The notes beneath the pieces are model-generated. The model was not told the origin of the DNA. It ran no database searches and saw nothing but the letters and a program-made list of their open reading frames with translations. A stretch of DNA of 64,000 bases from Acinetobacter wuhouensis. GTDB lineage: Bacteria > Pseudomonadota > Gammaproteobacteria > Pseudomonadales > Moraxellaceae. The stretch lies in assembly GCF_001696605.3 (NCBI RefSeq), contig NZ_CP031716.1:1674001-1738000 (forward strand), written 5' to 3'. Shown in pieces: positions 17,891 to 28,200 of this stretch. The translations under genes and the position numbers were made by a program. The first letter of the stretch is position 1. Each line of letters begins with the position of its first letter.

Positions 17891-18985
17891 TTATGGCTTC
17901 TTGGCTAATTGTTCTGCAATCGCCCAATCAACATGGACTTGCACAACATGATCATGCTGTGGATTATTTTGTTGCAATGCTTGGATAATTTGTGGCGAAA
18001 ATGGTGCATTTCCCAGTCCAATTGCAATATTCCGCTTAAAGCTTTGGAAACCTGTACGACGTATTGGGCTGCCTTCAGTACAGTCAAGAAAGGTTTGTTC
18101 ATCCCATTGCCATAGATCTAATAGACTTACATCATCTAAGCCATGACGCGGATTAAAATCTTCAATCGATGCCTTTTTGGCAAAGCTATTCCAAGGGCAA
18201 ATCAGCTGGCAGTCATCACAACCAAAGACTCGATTACCAATACCACGACGTAATTCCTCTGGAATGATGCCTTTATATTCAATGGTGAGATAAGCGATAC
18301 ATTTTCGTGCATCGAGCATATAAGGTTCGACAATGGCTTGGGTCGGGCAGATGTCGATACATGCCGTACATGAACCACAATGATGTGTTGCAGGCTCATC
18401 AAAGGGCAGTTCCAGTGAGGTAAATAATTCACCCAATACAAAAAAAGAGCCTGATTTTTTATGAATCAATAAAGTATGTTTGCCTGTCCATCCCATGCCT
18501 GCATTTTCAGCCAAAGACTTTTCAAATACAGGTGCAGAATCTGCAAAGGGACGTGATTCAAACTCACCAACCCGTTCACGAATGATCGATGCTAATGTTT
18601 TTAATCGCCCACGCATGACTTTGTGGTAGTCACGCCCACGCGCATAGCGTGCAATAATCGCTGAATTGGGTTCATCTGGTACATAGCGAGGTTTAGGTGT
18701 TTCAACCAAGTAATTCATTCGCACACAAATAATGCTTTTAGTTCCTGGTACCAATAAAGTTGGATCAGCACGCTTTTCTAAATTTTCTTCTAAAAACTTC
18801 ATGTCGCCGTGATAGCCACGTTTTAAATATTCTTTAAATCGTGGTAATTCAGCTTGAGCATCTGGTCGAGCAATGACACAATCAGCAAAGCCAAGTTGCA
18901 AAGCTTGTTGTTTGATCCAAGTTTTTAACTCTTGAAGATCAAGCTGTTGCAATGGAATGGATGGTGTAGTTGAAGTTGCTGACAT
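17891..18985 (-). CDS. queG: Epoxyqueuosine reductase QueG
   Basis: QueG reduces epoxyqueuosine to queuosine in tRNA using cobalamin and two [4Fe-4S] clusters. The 364-residue sequence has both clusters: CGSCTACIDICPTQAI and, further on, CDDCQLICPWN. The N-terminal part carries the cobalamin-binding domain (IARYARGRDYHKVMR, and MGWTGKHTLLIH). It diverges from nnr with a short intergenic region; queG and nnr are also neighbours in E. coli. Conservative assignment with no oddities. Confidence 0.95.
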   Translation of the reverse strand: MSATSTTPSIPLQQLDLQELKTWIKQQALQLGFADCVIARPDAQAELPRFKEYLKRGYHGDMKFLEENLEKRADPTLLVPGTKSIICVRMNYLVETPKPRYVPDEPNSAIIARYARGRDYHKVMRGRLKTLASIIRERVGEFESRPFADSAPVFEKSLAENAGMGWTGKHTLLIHKKSGSFFVLGELFTSLELPFDEPATHHCGSCTACIDICPTQAIVEPYMLDARKCIAYLTIEYKGIIPEELRRGIGNRVFGCDDCQLICPWNSFAKKASIEDFNPRHGLDDVSLLDLWQWDEQTFLDCTEGSPIRRTGFQSFKRNIAIGLGNAPFSPQIIQALQQNNPQHDHVVQVHVDWAIAEQLAKKP

Positions 18986-19029
18986 AGTAGATGAATGCGC
19001 TATAAAATTTGAGAAAAAGGGACAGGACT

Positions 19030-20565
19030 ATGCATAAGACAATGAATAAGATCATGCATCAACAAGTTTATCATAGCCATGACATTCAAGCATGGGAACG
19101 TCGTTGGTTTGCACAGCAAAATAGTTCATTTGGACTGATGCAACAGGTTGCATGGTCAATTGCACAGCGTTTAATTCAGCAATTTCAAAGTCATCATTCA
19201 CCAGATTCGGCACGTCCAATCGATAAAATCGCAGTTTGGTGTGGCGCTGGAAATAATGCAGGGGATGGCTATTGTCTTGCAAGTTATTTAAAACAAGCGG
19301 GTTATGAGGTTGAAATTTATTCGGCGGAAGCAGGACATTCAACTGATTTAAAGTCTGCGATGCATATTGCTCATTTAAACCAAGTGAAAATACATCAGCA
19401 TTTCTATATTACACAACAGTTTGATTGCCATATCGATGCATTATTTGGCATTGGTTTAAATCGTGATTTAGATGAGTCTTGGCAAGGTATTATCCAAAAA
19501 TTTAATGCTCAATCAGGTTTGAAAATTGCTATTGATATTCCAAGTGGTTTGAATGCCAATACAGGACAGCCTTTACCGATTGCCATTAAAGCAGATCAGA
19601 CTTTTACAGTTTTAGGTTTGAAAATAGGGCTATTCACAGGGCAAGGGAAAGAGTATTCAGGTCAAATTGAAGTGATTTCAGCTATTCCTAAAGACCAAGA
19701 ATTAAAACCGATTGCGCAACTTTCTCTAACTGAGATTACATTACCACAGCGCCAAGCCTTTGGTCATAAAGGTAGTTATGGACATGTCTTAGTGGTGGGT
19801 GGTCATGCCGAAATGGGCGGTGCGGTGATGATGGCAGCTGAGTCTGCCTTTAGCGCAGGTGCAGGGAAGGTCACGATTGCATGTGATGCAAAACACCATA
19901 CTGCAATTTTGTCACGCTCACCAAATATTATGTTGCGTGATATTAATGCATTAAATGCATCAGACATTACTGCTTTATTGAATCATGTAGATGCAGTCTG
20001 CTTTGGTATGGGGCTTGGTCGTGATGATTGGGCAAAACAGCAATTTGAGCAGTGGTTCCATCCAATTCAAACAACATTACATACGACTCAGCATTTACAA
20101 ATTGTTTTAGATGCCGATGCATTATGGTTTTTGGCAGAGCAACCAATACAACTACATTCGGAAACTTATTTAACACCACATCCAGGTGAGGCTGCGAAGT
20201 TACTTAATTGTTCTGTTGCTGAAATAGAAAATGATCGAGTACAAGCTATTCATCAGCTTCAAGAAAAATACTCAGGTCAATGGGTGCTTAAAGGTGCAGG
20301 AAGCTTAACTCTCGAAGATCAATTGTGGATCTGTACCGCAGGTAATGCAGGCATGGGAACAGGCGGAATGGGGGATGTATTGGCAGGGATGATCGCTAGT
20401 CTAAAAGCTCAGTTTTCTGATGAAATTCACCTACATGAAATTGTAACTCTACATGCGCTTGCAGGAGATTATTTGGCGCAAAAAGGTATGCGAGGTTTGC
20501 AGGCTCAACATATGAATGAGGCAGTTTATCAAGTTGTAAATCATGTTAAAATCCAAAACGAATGA
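19030..20565 (+). CDS. nnr: Bifunctional NAD(P)H-hydrate epimerase/dehydratase
   Basis: Nnr repairs damaged NAD(P)H hydrates. The N-terminal epimerase domain (YjeF_N) contains VWCGAGNNAGDGYCLASYL and AIDIPSGLNANTG. The C-terminal ADP-dependent dehydratase domain contains HKGSYGHVLVVGGH, LDADALWFLAE, TPHPGEAAKLL and GTGGMGDVLAGMIA, the last being its phosphate-binding motif. The frame is open from a TTG at 19009, but the first ATG at 19030 has a plausible purine-rich ribosome site (AGGGACAGG). It diverges from queG and is followed 18 nt later by an unrelated hypothetical gene. Confidence 0.93.
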   Translation: MHKTMNKIMHQQVYHSHDIQAWERRWFAQQNSSFGLMQQVAWSIAQRLIQQFQSHHSPDSARPIDKIAVWCGAGNNAGDGYCLASYLKQAGYEVEIYSAEAGHSTDLKSAMHIAHLNQVKIHQHFYITQQFDCHIDALFGIGLNRDLDESWQGIIQKFNAQSGLKIAIDIPSGLNANTGQPLPIAIKADQTFTVLGLKIGLFTGQGKEYSGQIEVISAIPKDQELKPIAQLSLTEITLPQRQAFGHKGSYGHVLVVGGHAEMGGAVMMAAESAFSAGAGKVTIACDAKHHTAILSRSPNIMLRDINALNASDITALLNHVDAVCFGMGLGRDDWAKQQFEQWFHPIQTTLHTTQHLQIVLDADALWFLAEQPIQLHSETYLTPHPGEAAKLLNCSVAEIENDRVQAIHQLQEKYSGQWVLKGAGSLTLEDQLWICTAGNAGMGTGGMGDVLAGMIASLKAQFSDEIHLHEIVTLHALAGDYLAQKGMRGLQAQHMNEAVYQVVNHVKIQNE

Positions 20566-20583
20566 TAAGAATAATGCATATTT

Positions 20584-21462
20584 ATGATAAATAAAATTTT
20601 ACTGGTATTAATTTTGATCAGTGCTGTTAGCCCATCAGGAATAGCACAAACAATTTCAACTCAAATCGAGAAGAAAAATAATGTCATTGTTTTGAAAGAT
20701 TTAGATTTTAAAACGGTGATGATGGCGTTTTATCAGAAAGATATTCAATACGTCAAAATTCCTGAACTTGAGCATGAGAAAGTTCAATATGTTGGAATTA
20801 AAAATGCCAGTGAAGTAGGGATAGATGAAAATGATGATGCTGTCATCGTTTTTAGTCCAGCTAAAACTTTTCAAAATGTACAAAATGAAGCTCGTTATTT
20901 GATCTCTACGACAGAAATATTAATTGATAAAGAAGATGCTCGACTTAAATTTTGTGGAGTATGTGCAACATTTACACAGTTTTATCTTTTTAGAAAAAAT
21001 GAAAATGGAAAATTTGAATTAATCAGTCGAAGCCTAGATGAAAATGGTTGGTTTAAAGGTGATTTTAATTTTCAACCATATCCTGTTGAAGACATCATTA
21101 AAAATATTCGCAAGGTAGGACCTGAAATTAAAGGTTATGTTGAAGAACAAGAATATGGTCGACAAGGCTATTCTCATACAAAATTATTTATTACTCCATT
21201 TGATGAAAATCCGAAGATGAATAAATTTGAAGTTGCTGAAATTAGTAATGACAATGAAGTGACAGGCAGCGACAAAATATATAATACGCAAGGTGATTAT
21301 CGGTTTTTAAGCACTGAACATGATGGTTTATATGATATTGAAATCCATTATTCAGGAACTCAACAAATTTATCAGGATGATATTGCTAAAATTGTTCCTA
21401 TTCATGCAACGCATGTGTACCATTACAATGAAGCGCAGCAAAAGTATATTCGAGTAAAATAG
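20584..21462 (+). CDS. Hypothetical exported protein, low GC
   Basis: A 292-residue protein I do not recognise. The N-terminus MINKILLVLILISAVSPSGIAQ is a signal peptide with likely cleavage after IAQ or GIA. The mature region is rich in Lys, Asn, Asp and Glu, has a single CGVC motif (near residue 122), and seems mostly beta-stranded. Base composition is clearly more AT-rich than nnr or ruvC, hinting at horizontal origin. It precedes the 113-residue gene with a 1-nt gap, suggesting co-expression. No function proposed. Confidence 0.7.
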   Translation: MINKILLVLILISAVSPSGIAQTISTQIEKKNNVIVLKDLDFKTVMMAFYQKDIQYVKIPELEHEKVQYVGIKNASEVGIDENDDAVIVFSPAKTFQNVQNEARYLISTTEILIDKEDARLKFCGVCATFTQFYLFRKNENGKFELISRSLDENGWFKGDFNFQPYPVEDIIKNIRKVGPEIKGYVEEQEYGRQGYSHTKLFITPFDENPKMNKFEVAEISNDNEVTGSDKIYNTQGDYRFLSTEHDGLYDIEIHYSGTQQIYQDDIAKIVPIHATHVYHYNEAQQKYIRVK

Positions 21463-21463
21463 A

Positions 21464-21805
21464 ATGTTAGAAAAATATCTAGTGGTTGGAATTGTCTTTG
21501 CCGCATGTGTGCTGATGATTATTTATACGCAGATTGGTAGTGATAAGAAAGAAGATAAAAATTTAAGTTTTAAAGAAAAACTGCAAAAAGAATTTTCTAA
21601 CTTTAAAGTGGTTGAACGTAACCAAAATTTCATCATTTCTCGTGAAATTGCTAATCAACGTATTCCAGAAGAATTGGTATTGATTCGTATCGACCCTGAA
21701 CAGAAGAAAAATTTACGAACTTCTGGAAAAATGCTCATTGCAACTTATTCAAAGCAACCGAGCATTCGTGAAGTGAAAAAAGACAGTGCAGCTTATTTAG
21801 TTTAG
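21464..21805 (+). CDS. Small membrane-anchored hypothetical protein
   Basis: A 113-residue protein with one N-terminal membrane helix (YLVVGIVFAACVLMIIY). It continues with a charged region (GSDKKEDKNLSFKEKLQKEF) and a globular tail of about 60 residues ending in AAYLV. The topology is probably a single anchor with a soluble C-terminal domain. It starts 1 nt after the upstream gene's stop and converges with ruvC. No family recognised. Confidence 0.7.
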   Translation: MLEKYLVVGIVFAACVLMIIYTQIGSDKKEDKNLSFKEKLQKEFSNFKVVERNQNFIISREIANQRIPEELVLIRIDPEQKKNLRTSGKMLIATYSKQPSIREVKKDSAAYLV

Positions 21806-21828
21806 GCATTTCAGATGTATTGCTAAAA

Positions 21829-22374
21829 CTAACGTCTACGACTGCTATTACGACTACGTCCTCGCGCCATACCACCCAAAGCATTTAATACAGCAAGTTT
21901 ACTCATACTGCCCGAAGCATGTGCATGACAAATCGCAGCGGCAAGCGCATCGGCTGCATCTTGTTGTGGTTTAATTGAAAGATTCAGTAATTTCATGACC
22001 ATCATTTGCACTTGTTCTTTGTCTGCAGCGCCGTAACCTACAACGGATTGTTTGATTTGACGGGCTGTATATTCAGCTACTTGTAGGTCTAAATTGACCA
22101 AAGCCGCAATCGCAGCACCACGTGCCTGCCCGAGTTTTAATGCAGAATCGGGATTTTGCGCCATAAACACTTGTTCTACTGCTGCTTCAGTTGGTCCATG
22201 AAATTTAACAATACGATCTACACCTGCAAATATACGTTTTAAACGCTCAGGCATTTCAGTGGTTTCAGTGCGAATCGTCCCTGCATCAACAAATGTGAGT
22301 TTTTGACCATCTTTTTCAATGATGCCATAACCAGTTAAGCGTGAACCTGGGTCAATTCCAATAATTAAAGGCAT
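21829..22374 (-). CDS. ruvC: Crossover junction endodeoxyribonuclease RuvC
   Basis: RuvC cuts Holliday junctions. The RNase H-fold protein of 181 residues has the first catalytic Asp in [14 protein letters not shown]. The Glu is in [19 protein letters not shown], and the C-terminal acidic pair is in [14 protein letters not shown]. It ends in an Arg/Ser tail ([11 protein letters not shown]). ruvA and ruvB are not adjacent, which is normal in Acinetobacter. Confident call. Confidence 0.96.
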   Translation of the reverse strand: MPLIIGIDPGSRLTGYGIIEKDGQKLTFVDAGTIRTETTEMPERLKRIFAGVDRIVKFHGPTEAAVEQVFMAQNPDSALKLGQARGAAIAALVNLDLQVAEYTARQIKQSVVGYGAADKEQVQMMVMKLLNLSIKPQQDAADALAAAICHAHASGSMSKLAVLNALGGMARGRSRNSSRRR

Positions 22375-22450
22375 AATACTGCTTATCGTAAATATTGAAT
22401 CAATTATATGATTCCAAAAATAAAATGTAAGTAGAAATTTATAGGCATTG

Positions 22451-22456
22451 TATAAT
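22451..22456 (+). promoter_or_regulatory. Probable -10 box before the small membrane gene
   Basis: TATAAT lies 41 nt before the ATG at 22497, in the divergent region with ruvC; no good -35 is apparent. Confidence 0.35.
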
Positions 22457-22496
22457 CGTCGTGCAAAGTATTGGGATTCAAATGATTTAGGCTGAG

Positions 22497-22820
22497 ATGA
22501 ATATTAAAAATAAAGAAGTGTATTGGATTCATCGAATGATTGCTTTGATCTATAGCTTAGGTTTGATTTTTCTAGGTTTTGGCATATTGAGTAAGTTCGA
22601 TCTTGATGCTGTGTTGGTCTTTTTAGTCTTACTGGTTTTATTCGGTTGGATGATGTATTTACATTTCGTCGCTTCAAATGAATCTGCACAAGGCTCGACA
22701 AGAGGACGAAATATATCCAAATTTATTGCCGTAATCCTATTGTTTTTATTTCCAATCGGTACCGTGATCGCATTGTATTTGTTCTATAAAACCACCGAAA
22801 ACGAATGGCAAAAGCAATAA
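22497..22820 (+). CDS. Hypothetical three-helix membrane protein
   Basis: A 107-residue protein with three predicted membrane segments: [36 protein letters not shown] and [20 protein letters not shown]. The loop between helices two and three is polar. The form resembles small DUF-type inner-membrane proteins of Acinetobacter, but I cannot assign a named family. It diverges from ruvC and is followed by fxsA after about 130 nt. Confidence 0.7.
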   Translation: MNIKNKEVYWIHRMIALIYSLGLIFLGFGILSKFDLDAVLVFLVLLVLFGWMMYLHFVASNESAQGSTRGRNISKFIAVILLFLFPIGTVIALYLFYKTTENEWQKQ

Positions 22821-22951
22821 AAAGCGGAAAAACTGAAATAAGCCCTTTAAAAGTTTTGAAATGCCCATATAAAAGATAAAGCAATGAAATTTATATTTTT
22901 CATATAATTTTCATACTAAATTTTATTTAATCTTTGAGATGCATTGTTTCG

Positions 22952-23533
22952 ATGAAACTTTTTCCTATTATTTTGATTGGTACTATTCTTGAAATCGCTG
23001 TATGGATTGGGGTTGCTCAATTTACCAGTGGTTGGTACGTTTTCTTTTGGTTCTTGATTGCATTTTTCATTGGTTTAAATTTATTGCGTTCAAGTACAGC
23101 AACCATTATGCCGCAATTGCAACAAATGCAAATGACAGGAATGATGGGGAATGATCCTACGATTGCCAAAAAAATGGCAACAGCTTTTGCAGGCATTCTT
23201 TTAATGATTCCAGGTTTAATTACCGATGTATTGGCATTGTTAATGTTACTTCCACCTGTGCAAAACATGATTAAAAAAGCAGGCATGAGCTTCATGGCGA
23301 AGAAACAGCAAGCCATGATGAACAATATGATGGGTGGCATGGGCAATATGGGAGACATGGGCGGTGCTCAAGGTCAAAACCCATTTGCAGATTTAATGCG
23401 TCAAATGCAAGACATGCAAAATCAACAGTCAGGCAATCCTAACAATCGTGGGTCAACCATTATTGATGGAGAGGCGCATGAAGTTGAACCAGAACATAAG
23501 CAAATTGAATTTAAAGATGTCAATAAAAAATAA
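22952..23533 (+). CDS. fxsA: FxsA family membrane protein
   Basis: FxsA-type cytoplasmic membrane protein. E. coli FxsA overproduction relieves phage T7 exclusion by the F plasmid; its normal role is unknown. Typical elements are the start MKLFPIILIGTILEIAVWIG, FFIGLNLLRSS and GILLMIPGLITDVLALLMLLPP. A Met-, Gly- and Gln-rich cytoplasmic tail follows (QQAMMNNMMGGMGNMGDMGG), then a polar end. I start at the ATG encoding MKLFP rather than six codons earlier, to match the family. A strong terminator follows. Confidence 0.9.
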   Translation: MKLFPIILIGTILEIAVWIGVAQFTSGWYVFFWFLIAFFIGLNLLRSSTATIMPQLQQMQMTGMMGNDPTIAKKMATAFAGILLMIPGLITDVLALLMLLPPVQNMIKKAGMSFMAKKQQAMMNNMMGGMGNMGDMGGAQGQNPFADLMRQMQDMQNQQSGNPNNRGSTIIDGEAHEVEPEHKQIEFKDVNKK

Positions 23534-23549
23534 TATTTGTTGTAATTTT

Positions 23550-23580
23550 AAAGCTGAATCTCATGATTCAGCTTTTTTTT
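23550..23580 (+). terminator. Terminator of fxsA
   Basis: A perfect 11-bp stem, AAAGCTGAATC with GATTCAGCTTT, loop TCAT, then a T run. Confidence 0.9.
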
Positions 23581-23676
23581 GCATTTTTTTATGTTTAAAA
23601 CACCGTGAATTCTCACTATTGATTTGATCAAACAGTATAATATTGCGCTGATGATTTAAGATTATTCGTATTTATT

Positions 23677-24315
23677 ATGTCAATGTTACTGACCATTTGC
23701 GCATTACACTTCATTGCTCAACTCAGTCCTGGTCCAGATGTACTACTTGTTGCGAAAAGTGCTGCGTCAACCTCACGTGCCAATACACTAAAAATTATTT
23801 TAGGCATTTCTGTCGGCGTGGTGGTGTGGGTTGCGTTAACGCTATTGGGTTTTACCGTATTACTTGAACAATGGCCGTGGATTCAGCAAGTTCTGATGCT
23901 TATTGGTGGATTCTTTTTAGCAAAAATGGGCTACGGCATGTTGAAAGGCGGAATTGCATCATTGAAGCAAAGTACAAATCTTGATGGTCAGATTGAAGAA
24001 AAGCCCAAAAATTATTTCTTATTGGGCTTATATACCAACTTAGCCAATCCCAAAATTGTGATTTATTTCAGTAGTGTATTTTCATTGGCTTTGAGTTCGA
24101 CAGCAGGAATGAACCTTAAACCACAGTTAGCTGTGATTATTCCGATTCAAACTTTTTTCGTTTTTAGTTTATTGATGCTGATTATGTCAATTCCAAAGAT
24201 CAAGGCAATTTACCAAAAATCAGGAAGTTATATTGATATTTTGTCAGGAAGTTTTTTTTTATTATTCGCAATTTTCTTATGGGTAGATGTGTTGAAAATG
24301 TTTAATCTGGCTTAG
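23677..24315 (+). CDS. LysE/RhtB family amino-acid exporter
   Basis: A 212-residue inner-membrane protein with about six helices. It carries the LysE/RhtB signature QLSPGPDVLLVAKSAAS at the N-terminus and GLYTNLANPKIVIYF in the middle. Family members export amino acids such as lysine, threonine or homoserine lactone; the substrate is not determinable here. Its 3' end overlaps a possible small gene on the opposite strand by 14 nt. Confidence 0.9.
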   Translation: MSMLLTICALHFIAQLSPGPDVLLVAKSAASTSRANTLKIILGISVGVVVWVALTLLGFTVLLEQWPWIQQVLMLIGGFFLAKMGYGMLKGGIASLKQSTNLDGQIEEKPKNYFLLGLYTNLANPKIVIYFSSVFSLALSSTAGMNLKPQLAVIIPIQTFFVFSLLMLIMSIPKIKAIYQKSGSYIDILSGSFFLLFAIFLWVDVLKMFNLA

Positions 24316-24490
24316 TATTTTGATTGTTTTCAGCGTTTGAGCTTGGAACTAAAGCTTGCTTTTCGGCGTCTTGAAGTTGATTGTTATAACGATGCGGGTC
24401 TAGAGTCTTGACATTATTTTCAGATTGAGAATATTTTGAGCTACGATTCGCACGTTCTCTCAGACCACCTTTTTTTATCAGTTGAACCAC
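24302..24490 (-). CDS. Possible small polar protein
   Basis: A frame of about 62 codons from a GTG that has GGGGG five nt upstream. The product is polar: MVQLIKKGGLRERANRS, then a Ser/Asn/Gln-rich tail ending NQNTKPD. It overlaps the 3' end of the LysE-type gene. No family is recognised. The frame could continue upstream to a TTG at 24511, which lacks a ribosome site. Listed as tentative. Confidence 0.35.
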   Translation of the reverse strand: MVQLIKKGGLRERANRSSKYSQSENNVKTLDPHRYNNQLQDAEKQALVPSSNAENNQNTKPD

Positions 24491-24798
24491 AATAACCCCC
24501 AAGCTTGCCAATATATTGAATAATTATATCGTGAAAAAGTGATATTTGTTTCTATTTATTTCTGGTTTAAATTTTATCTGTAGAACCTTGATTTACAAGG
24601 AAAGTAGTGATTCTTTGATGCTTGTAGCGTTGTTAAGTTTATGAAGTTATTGAAAAATGAATTGAAACAAATAAGACTTGTCAAAATAAAGTAATCATGT
24701 ACACTAAATTATGAAGTAAAAAATTACATTTGGTTAATGGATATAATCTTATTGTAATAAATAAAAACAATAATAGCGCACAAAAAGGAGATATAACG

Positions 24799-25050
24799 AT
24801 GATTCTACAATATCACTGCGCATGCTGTAATGAAGCTGTTAGTTCGACTGAAAAAGTTTGTCCTAAATGTGGTTCTCAACATATCAAAAGCCCATACGGT
24901 TTATGGATTTTTTGCCTAGTTGCATGTTTTTTTACTGCGGTGACATTTAAAGTCGGGCATATTTATATTCAAAATCATAATATTGAAACCCCAACACAAG
25001 TCTCAATTTTTGATGTATTACAACAAGATTCAAAGTCTGGTACACATTAG
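24799..25050 (+). CDS. Small zinc-ribbon membrane protein
   Basis: An 83-residue protein with a zinc-ribbon pair of CxxC motifs (CACC and CPKCGSQH) at residues 7-26. A single membrane helix (LWIFCLVACFFTAVTF) and a polar C-terminal tail follow. The start is set by a strong AAGGAGA site 9 nt upstream of the ATG; the longer open frame from 24730 has none. The double-cysteine ribbon followed by a membrane span recurs in small regulatory or quality-control proteins, but no function can be assigned. Confidence 0.7.
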   Translation: MILQYHCACCNEAVSSTEKVCPKCGSQHIKSPYGLWIFCLVACFFTAVTFKVGHIYIQNHNIETPTQVSIFDVLQQDSKSGTH

Positions 25051-25176
25051 TTTTAGTTGTTTATAATAATATTTAAGAGCATGATGATTACTATATGCAA
25101 AATATTAAAACAAGTAGATTGAAACTTTGGGGATGGGATTTTATTTATCATTAGAGTGAAAGAGGAGGACATATTT

Positions 25177-25224
25177 TTGAATCAAACATTTTTATATCTT
25201 CACCTTACAAAAAAACTCGCCTAA
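25177..25224 (+). CDS. Possible 15-codon ORF with strong ribosome site
   Basis: A TTG start is preceded 8 nt upstream by AGGAGG, the strongest ribosome-site match in the intergenic DNA of this window. The product would be MNQTFLYLHLTKKLA. Its stop codon falls in the loop of the terminator hairpin at 25210-25235. A GTG further upstream in the same frame would give 23 residues. It may be a small protein or leader, or chance. Confidence 0.25.
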   Translation: MNQTFLYLHLTKKLA

Positions 25225-25235
25225 GCGAGTTTTTT
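25210..25235. terminator. Bidirectional terminator before the RND operon end
   Basis: AAAAAACTCGC and GCGAGTTTTTT pair around CTAA. It has A and T tracts on both sides, so it can serve the minus-strand RND operon and any plus-strand transcript. Confidence 0.85.
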
Positions 25236-25266
25236 TAATTTCTTGGGGTTCATTTTAAGTCAAGTT

Positions 25267-28200
25267 CTAATCTGTTGATGACTGTAACTTGGGTTTGGTT
25301 TTTCTAAAACTATGAATTTTATTATTAATGTCATCAATAAATGTATAGACAACTGGAATGACCAAAAGTGATAAGAACGTACTGGTGATTAAACCACCAA
25401 TCACAGAAATCGCCATAGGTGCTCTAAAGCTCGGGTCAGTTCCAATTCCTAAAGCAATCGGTAACATACCTGCACCCATTGCCAGTGTTGTCATAATAAT
25501 AGGACGTGCTCGTTTATGACAGGCATCGAGTAGGGCATTGAAACGTGAATATTGCCGTTCGTTTCTGGCGAGAATTGCATAATCGACAAGAAGAATGGAG
25601 TTTTTACTGGCGATTCCCATCAACATAATTAAACCAATGAGGCTCGGCATTGAAAAACTACTTTTGGCTAACAGAAGGAGTACGAAAGCACCGCCGAGTG
25701 ACAAGGGTAATGCAACCAAGATAGTGATGGGTTGTAAAAAGTCTTTAAATAATAATACCAAGACTACATAGATACATAGTACGCCTGTGAGCATGGCTAA
25801 ACCGAAGCTGGCAAATAATTCTGCCATAACTTCTGCATCACCTATATCTGTTCTTTTTACTGTAGGTGGTAAATTTTTCATGGTTGGAAGCTGATCAACA
25901 GCAGCAGCAATATCACCCAAAGGCTGATTATTTAACTCAATGCTGAAATTAATATTGCGTAGTCGGTTAAAGCGATCAATTTGTGAGGGACCACTTTCAA
26001 TTTCGACTTGCGCAATAGTCCCTAACATTACGGGTCCTTTAGTACCATTGATCATTAAGCGCTTAATCAAATCTTGATCTTGGCGTGCAGCTAAAGGAAG
26101 TTTAATCACAATCGGAATTTGACGTTGAGAAAGGTTGAGTTTCGCAAGATTTTGATCAAAATCACCAGCTGTCGCAACACGAACAGTCTCCGCAATATTT
26201 TGAGTGGTTACGCCAAGATCCGCAGCTTTAGCAAAATCTGGACGAATCACTAATTCAGGACGAATTAGCGCAGCACTCGATGTAATACTCCCAATATTGG
26301 GGATTGTACGAATTTCACGTTCAAGTTGACGTGCTGTCGCGATGAGCGTATCAGAATCATCACCAGACAGTGAAATTTGAAATTGACTATTATTACCCGC
26401 AATGCCTACCTCTATACGTCCACCTGGGAGTACAACGAGGCGTTCACGTAAATCATTTTCAATTTCTTGTAAGCTTGCTGAACGGTCAGAACGGTCTGTA
26501 AGTTGGATCGTTAGCGTTGCTTTTCGTGGCTCACTTGATGCTCCACCAGCAAAAGGATCTGTACCCGCTGAACCACCACCAATAGTGGTGTATATACTCT
26601 TAACTTCGCTATTTGCTTTAATTAAATTACGTGCATATTCTGCGGCTTTTAGCGTATCTGCAAACTGTGATCCTGGTGGAAGCTCCACGCGAACTTGAGT
26701 TTGTCCAGTATCAGGAGGTGGAACAAAGCCTGTCGGCAAAAGTGGAATAAGTAAGATAGAACCAATAAAGAATAAAATAGCGCCAGATAAGGTGATCCAG
26801 CGATGATGAATACACCATGTCACCATACTCATATAGGTACGCATAACACGCCCATCTTTGCTTCGATCTTGAGCTAATTCCTTTTCACCTTGATCAGTTG
26901 AAACTATATGTTCTTGTTCATTTTGTGGTGTTTGTTCAATCGTGTCTGTTTCCCCGTGAGGTTTAATCCACGGTTTGAGAAAGTAAGCAGACATCATCGG
27001 TGTGAGTAATCGTGCAACTAAGAGTGAAGTAAAAATTGCTAAAGCCGCAGTCCAACCAAATTGGACAAAAAACTTTCCCGCAATTCCACTCATAAATGCG
27101 GTGGGTAAGAAAACTGCAATGAGTGTAAATGTCGTTGCAATCACGGCTAAACCGATTTCATCGGCAGCTTCCATCGCAGCTTCATAGGGTGTTTTCCCCA
27201 TCCGCAAATGCCGTATGATATTTTCAATTTCAACAATGGCATCATCAACCAGTATCCCCACGACCAGTGACATCGCGAGCAGGGTAACTGTGTTTAATGT
27301 AAAGCCAAGATAATACATTCCAATCAAAGCAGGTAAGATTGAAAGTGGAAGCGCTGTAGCTGCAATGATTGTGGCTCGCCAATCTCTTAAAAATAACCAA
27401 ACCACTAAAATCGCAAGAATCGCACCTTCATAAAGTAACGACATTGAGCCTTTGTAGTTATCGCTAACTGGATTTACAAAGTTAAATGCTTCGGTAATTT
27501 GGATATCTGGATAGGTGGCTTTAAGTTTATCTAAAGCTTCTTTGACGCCTATTTCGACGTCTACCTCACTTTCACCCTTACTTCGCGTGATTTCAAACCC
27601 AATCACCGGATGACCATTCAACAGCGCAACAGATCTCCGCTCCGCAAGTCCATCTCGTACAGTCGCAACTTGATCCAAACGGACATGTTGCCCAGTACTG
27701 AGTGGTATTTCCATTGCCGCGATTTCAGCCGCTGTTTTTACAGTCGCAATGGTACGAATGGATTGCTCACTTCCACCGATTTTGGTTTGTCCACCAGAAG
27801 CTTCTTGTTGTACTAGGCGCAGTTGGCGGGTGACATCAGTCGCTGTTGCATTTAAAGCCAGTAATTTTTCAGGGTCAAGTTCAACATCAACTTGCCGTGT
27901 GACACCGCCAACACGTGAAACAGCACCTACACCTTTAACTTTGAGCATGGTTCGAGCCACATCGTAGTCTACAAACCAAGACAGTGCCTCTTCATCCATT
28001 CGAGGAGATTGAATGGTATAGGTTAAAATGGGTGAACCTGAAAGATTGATTTTACTGACAATAGGATCACGAAGATCGGCGGGTAAATCAGAGCGGACTT
28101 GAGAAACAGCATTACGAACATCATCTACGGCTTCTTGTAGCGGCTTTTCCAGTTGAAATTCAGCAGTAATCGTAACCACACCATCTTTGATACTGGCGTA

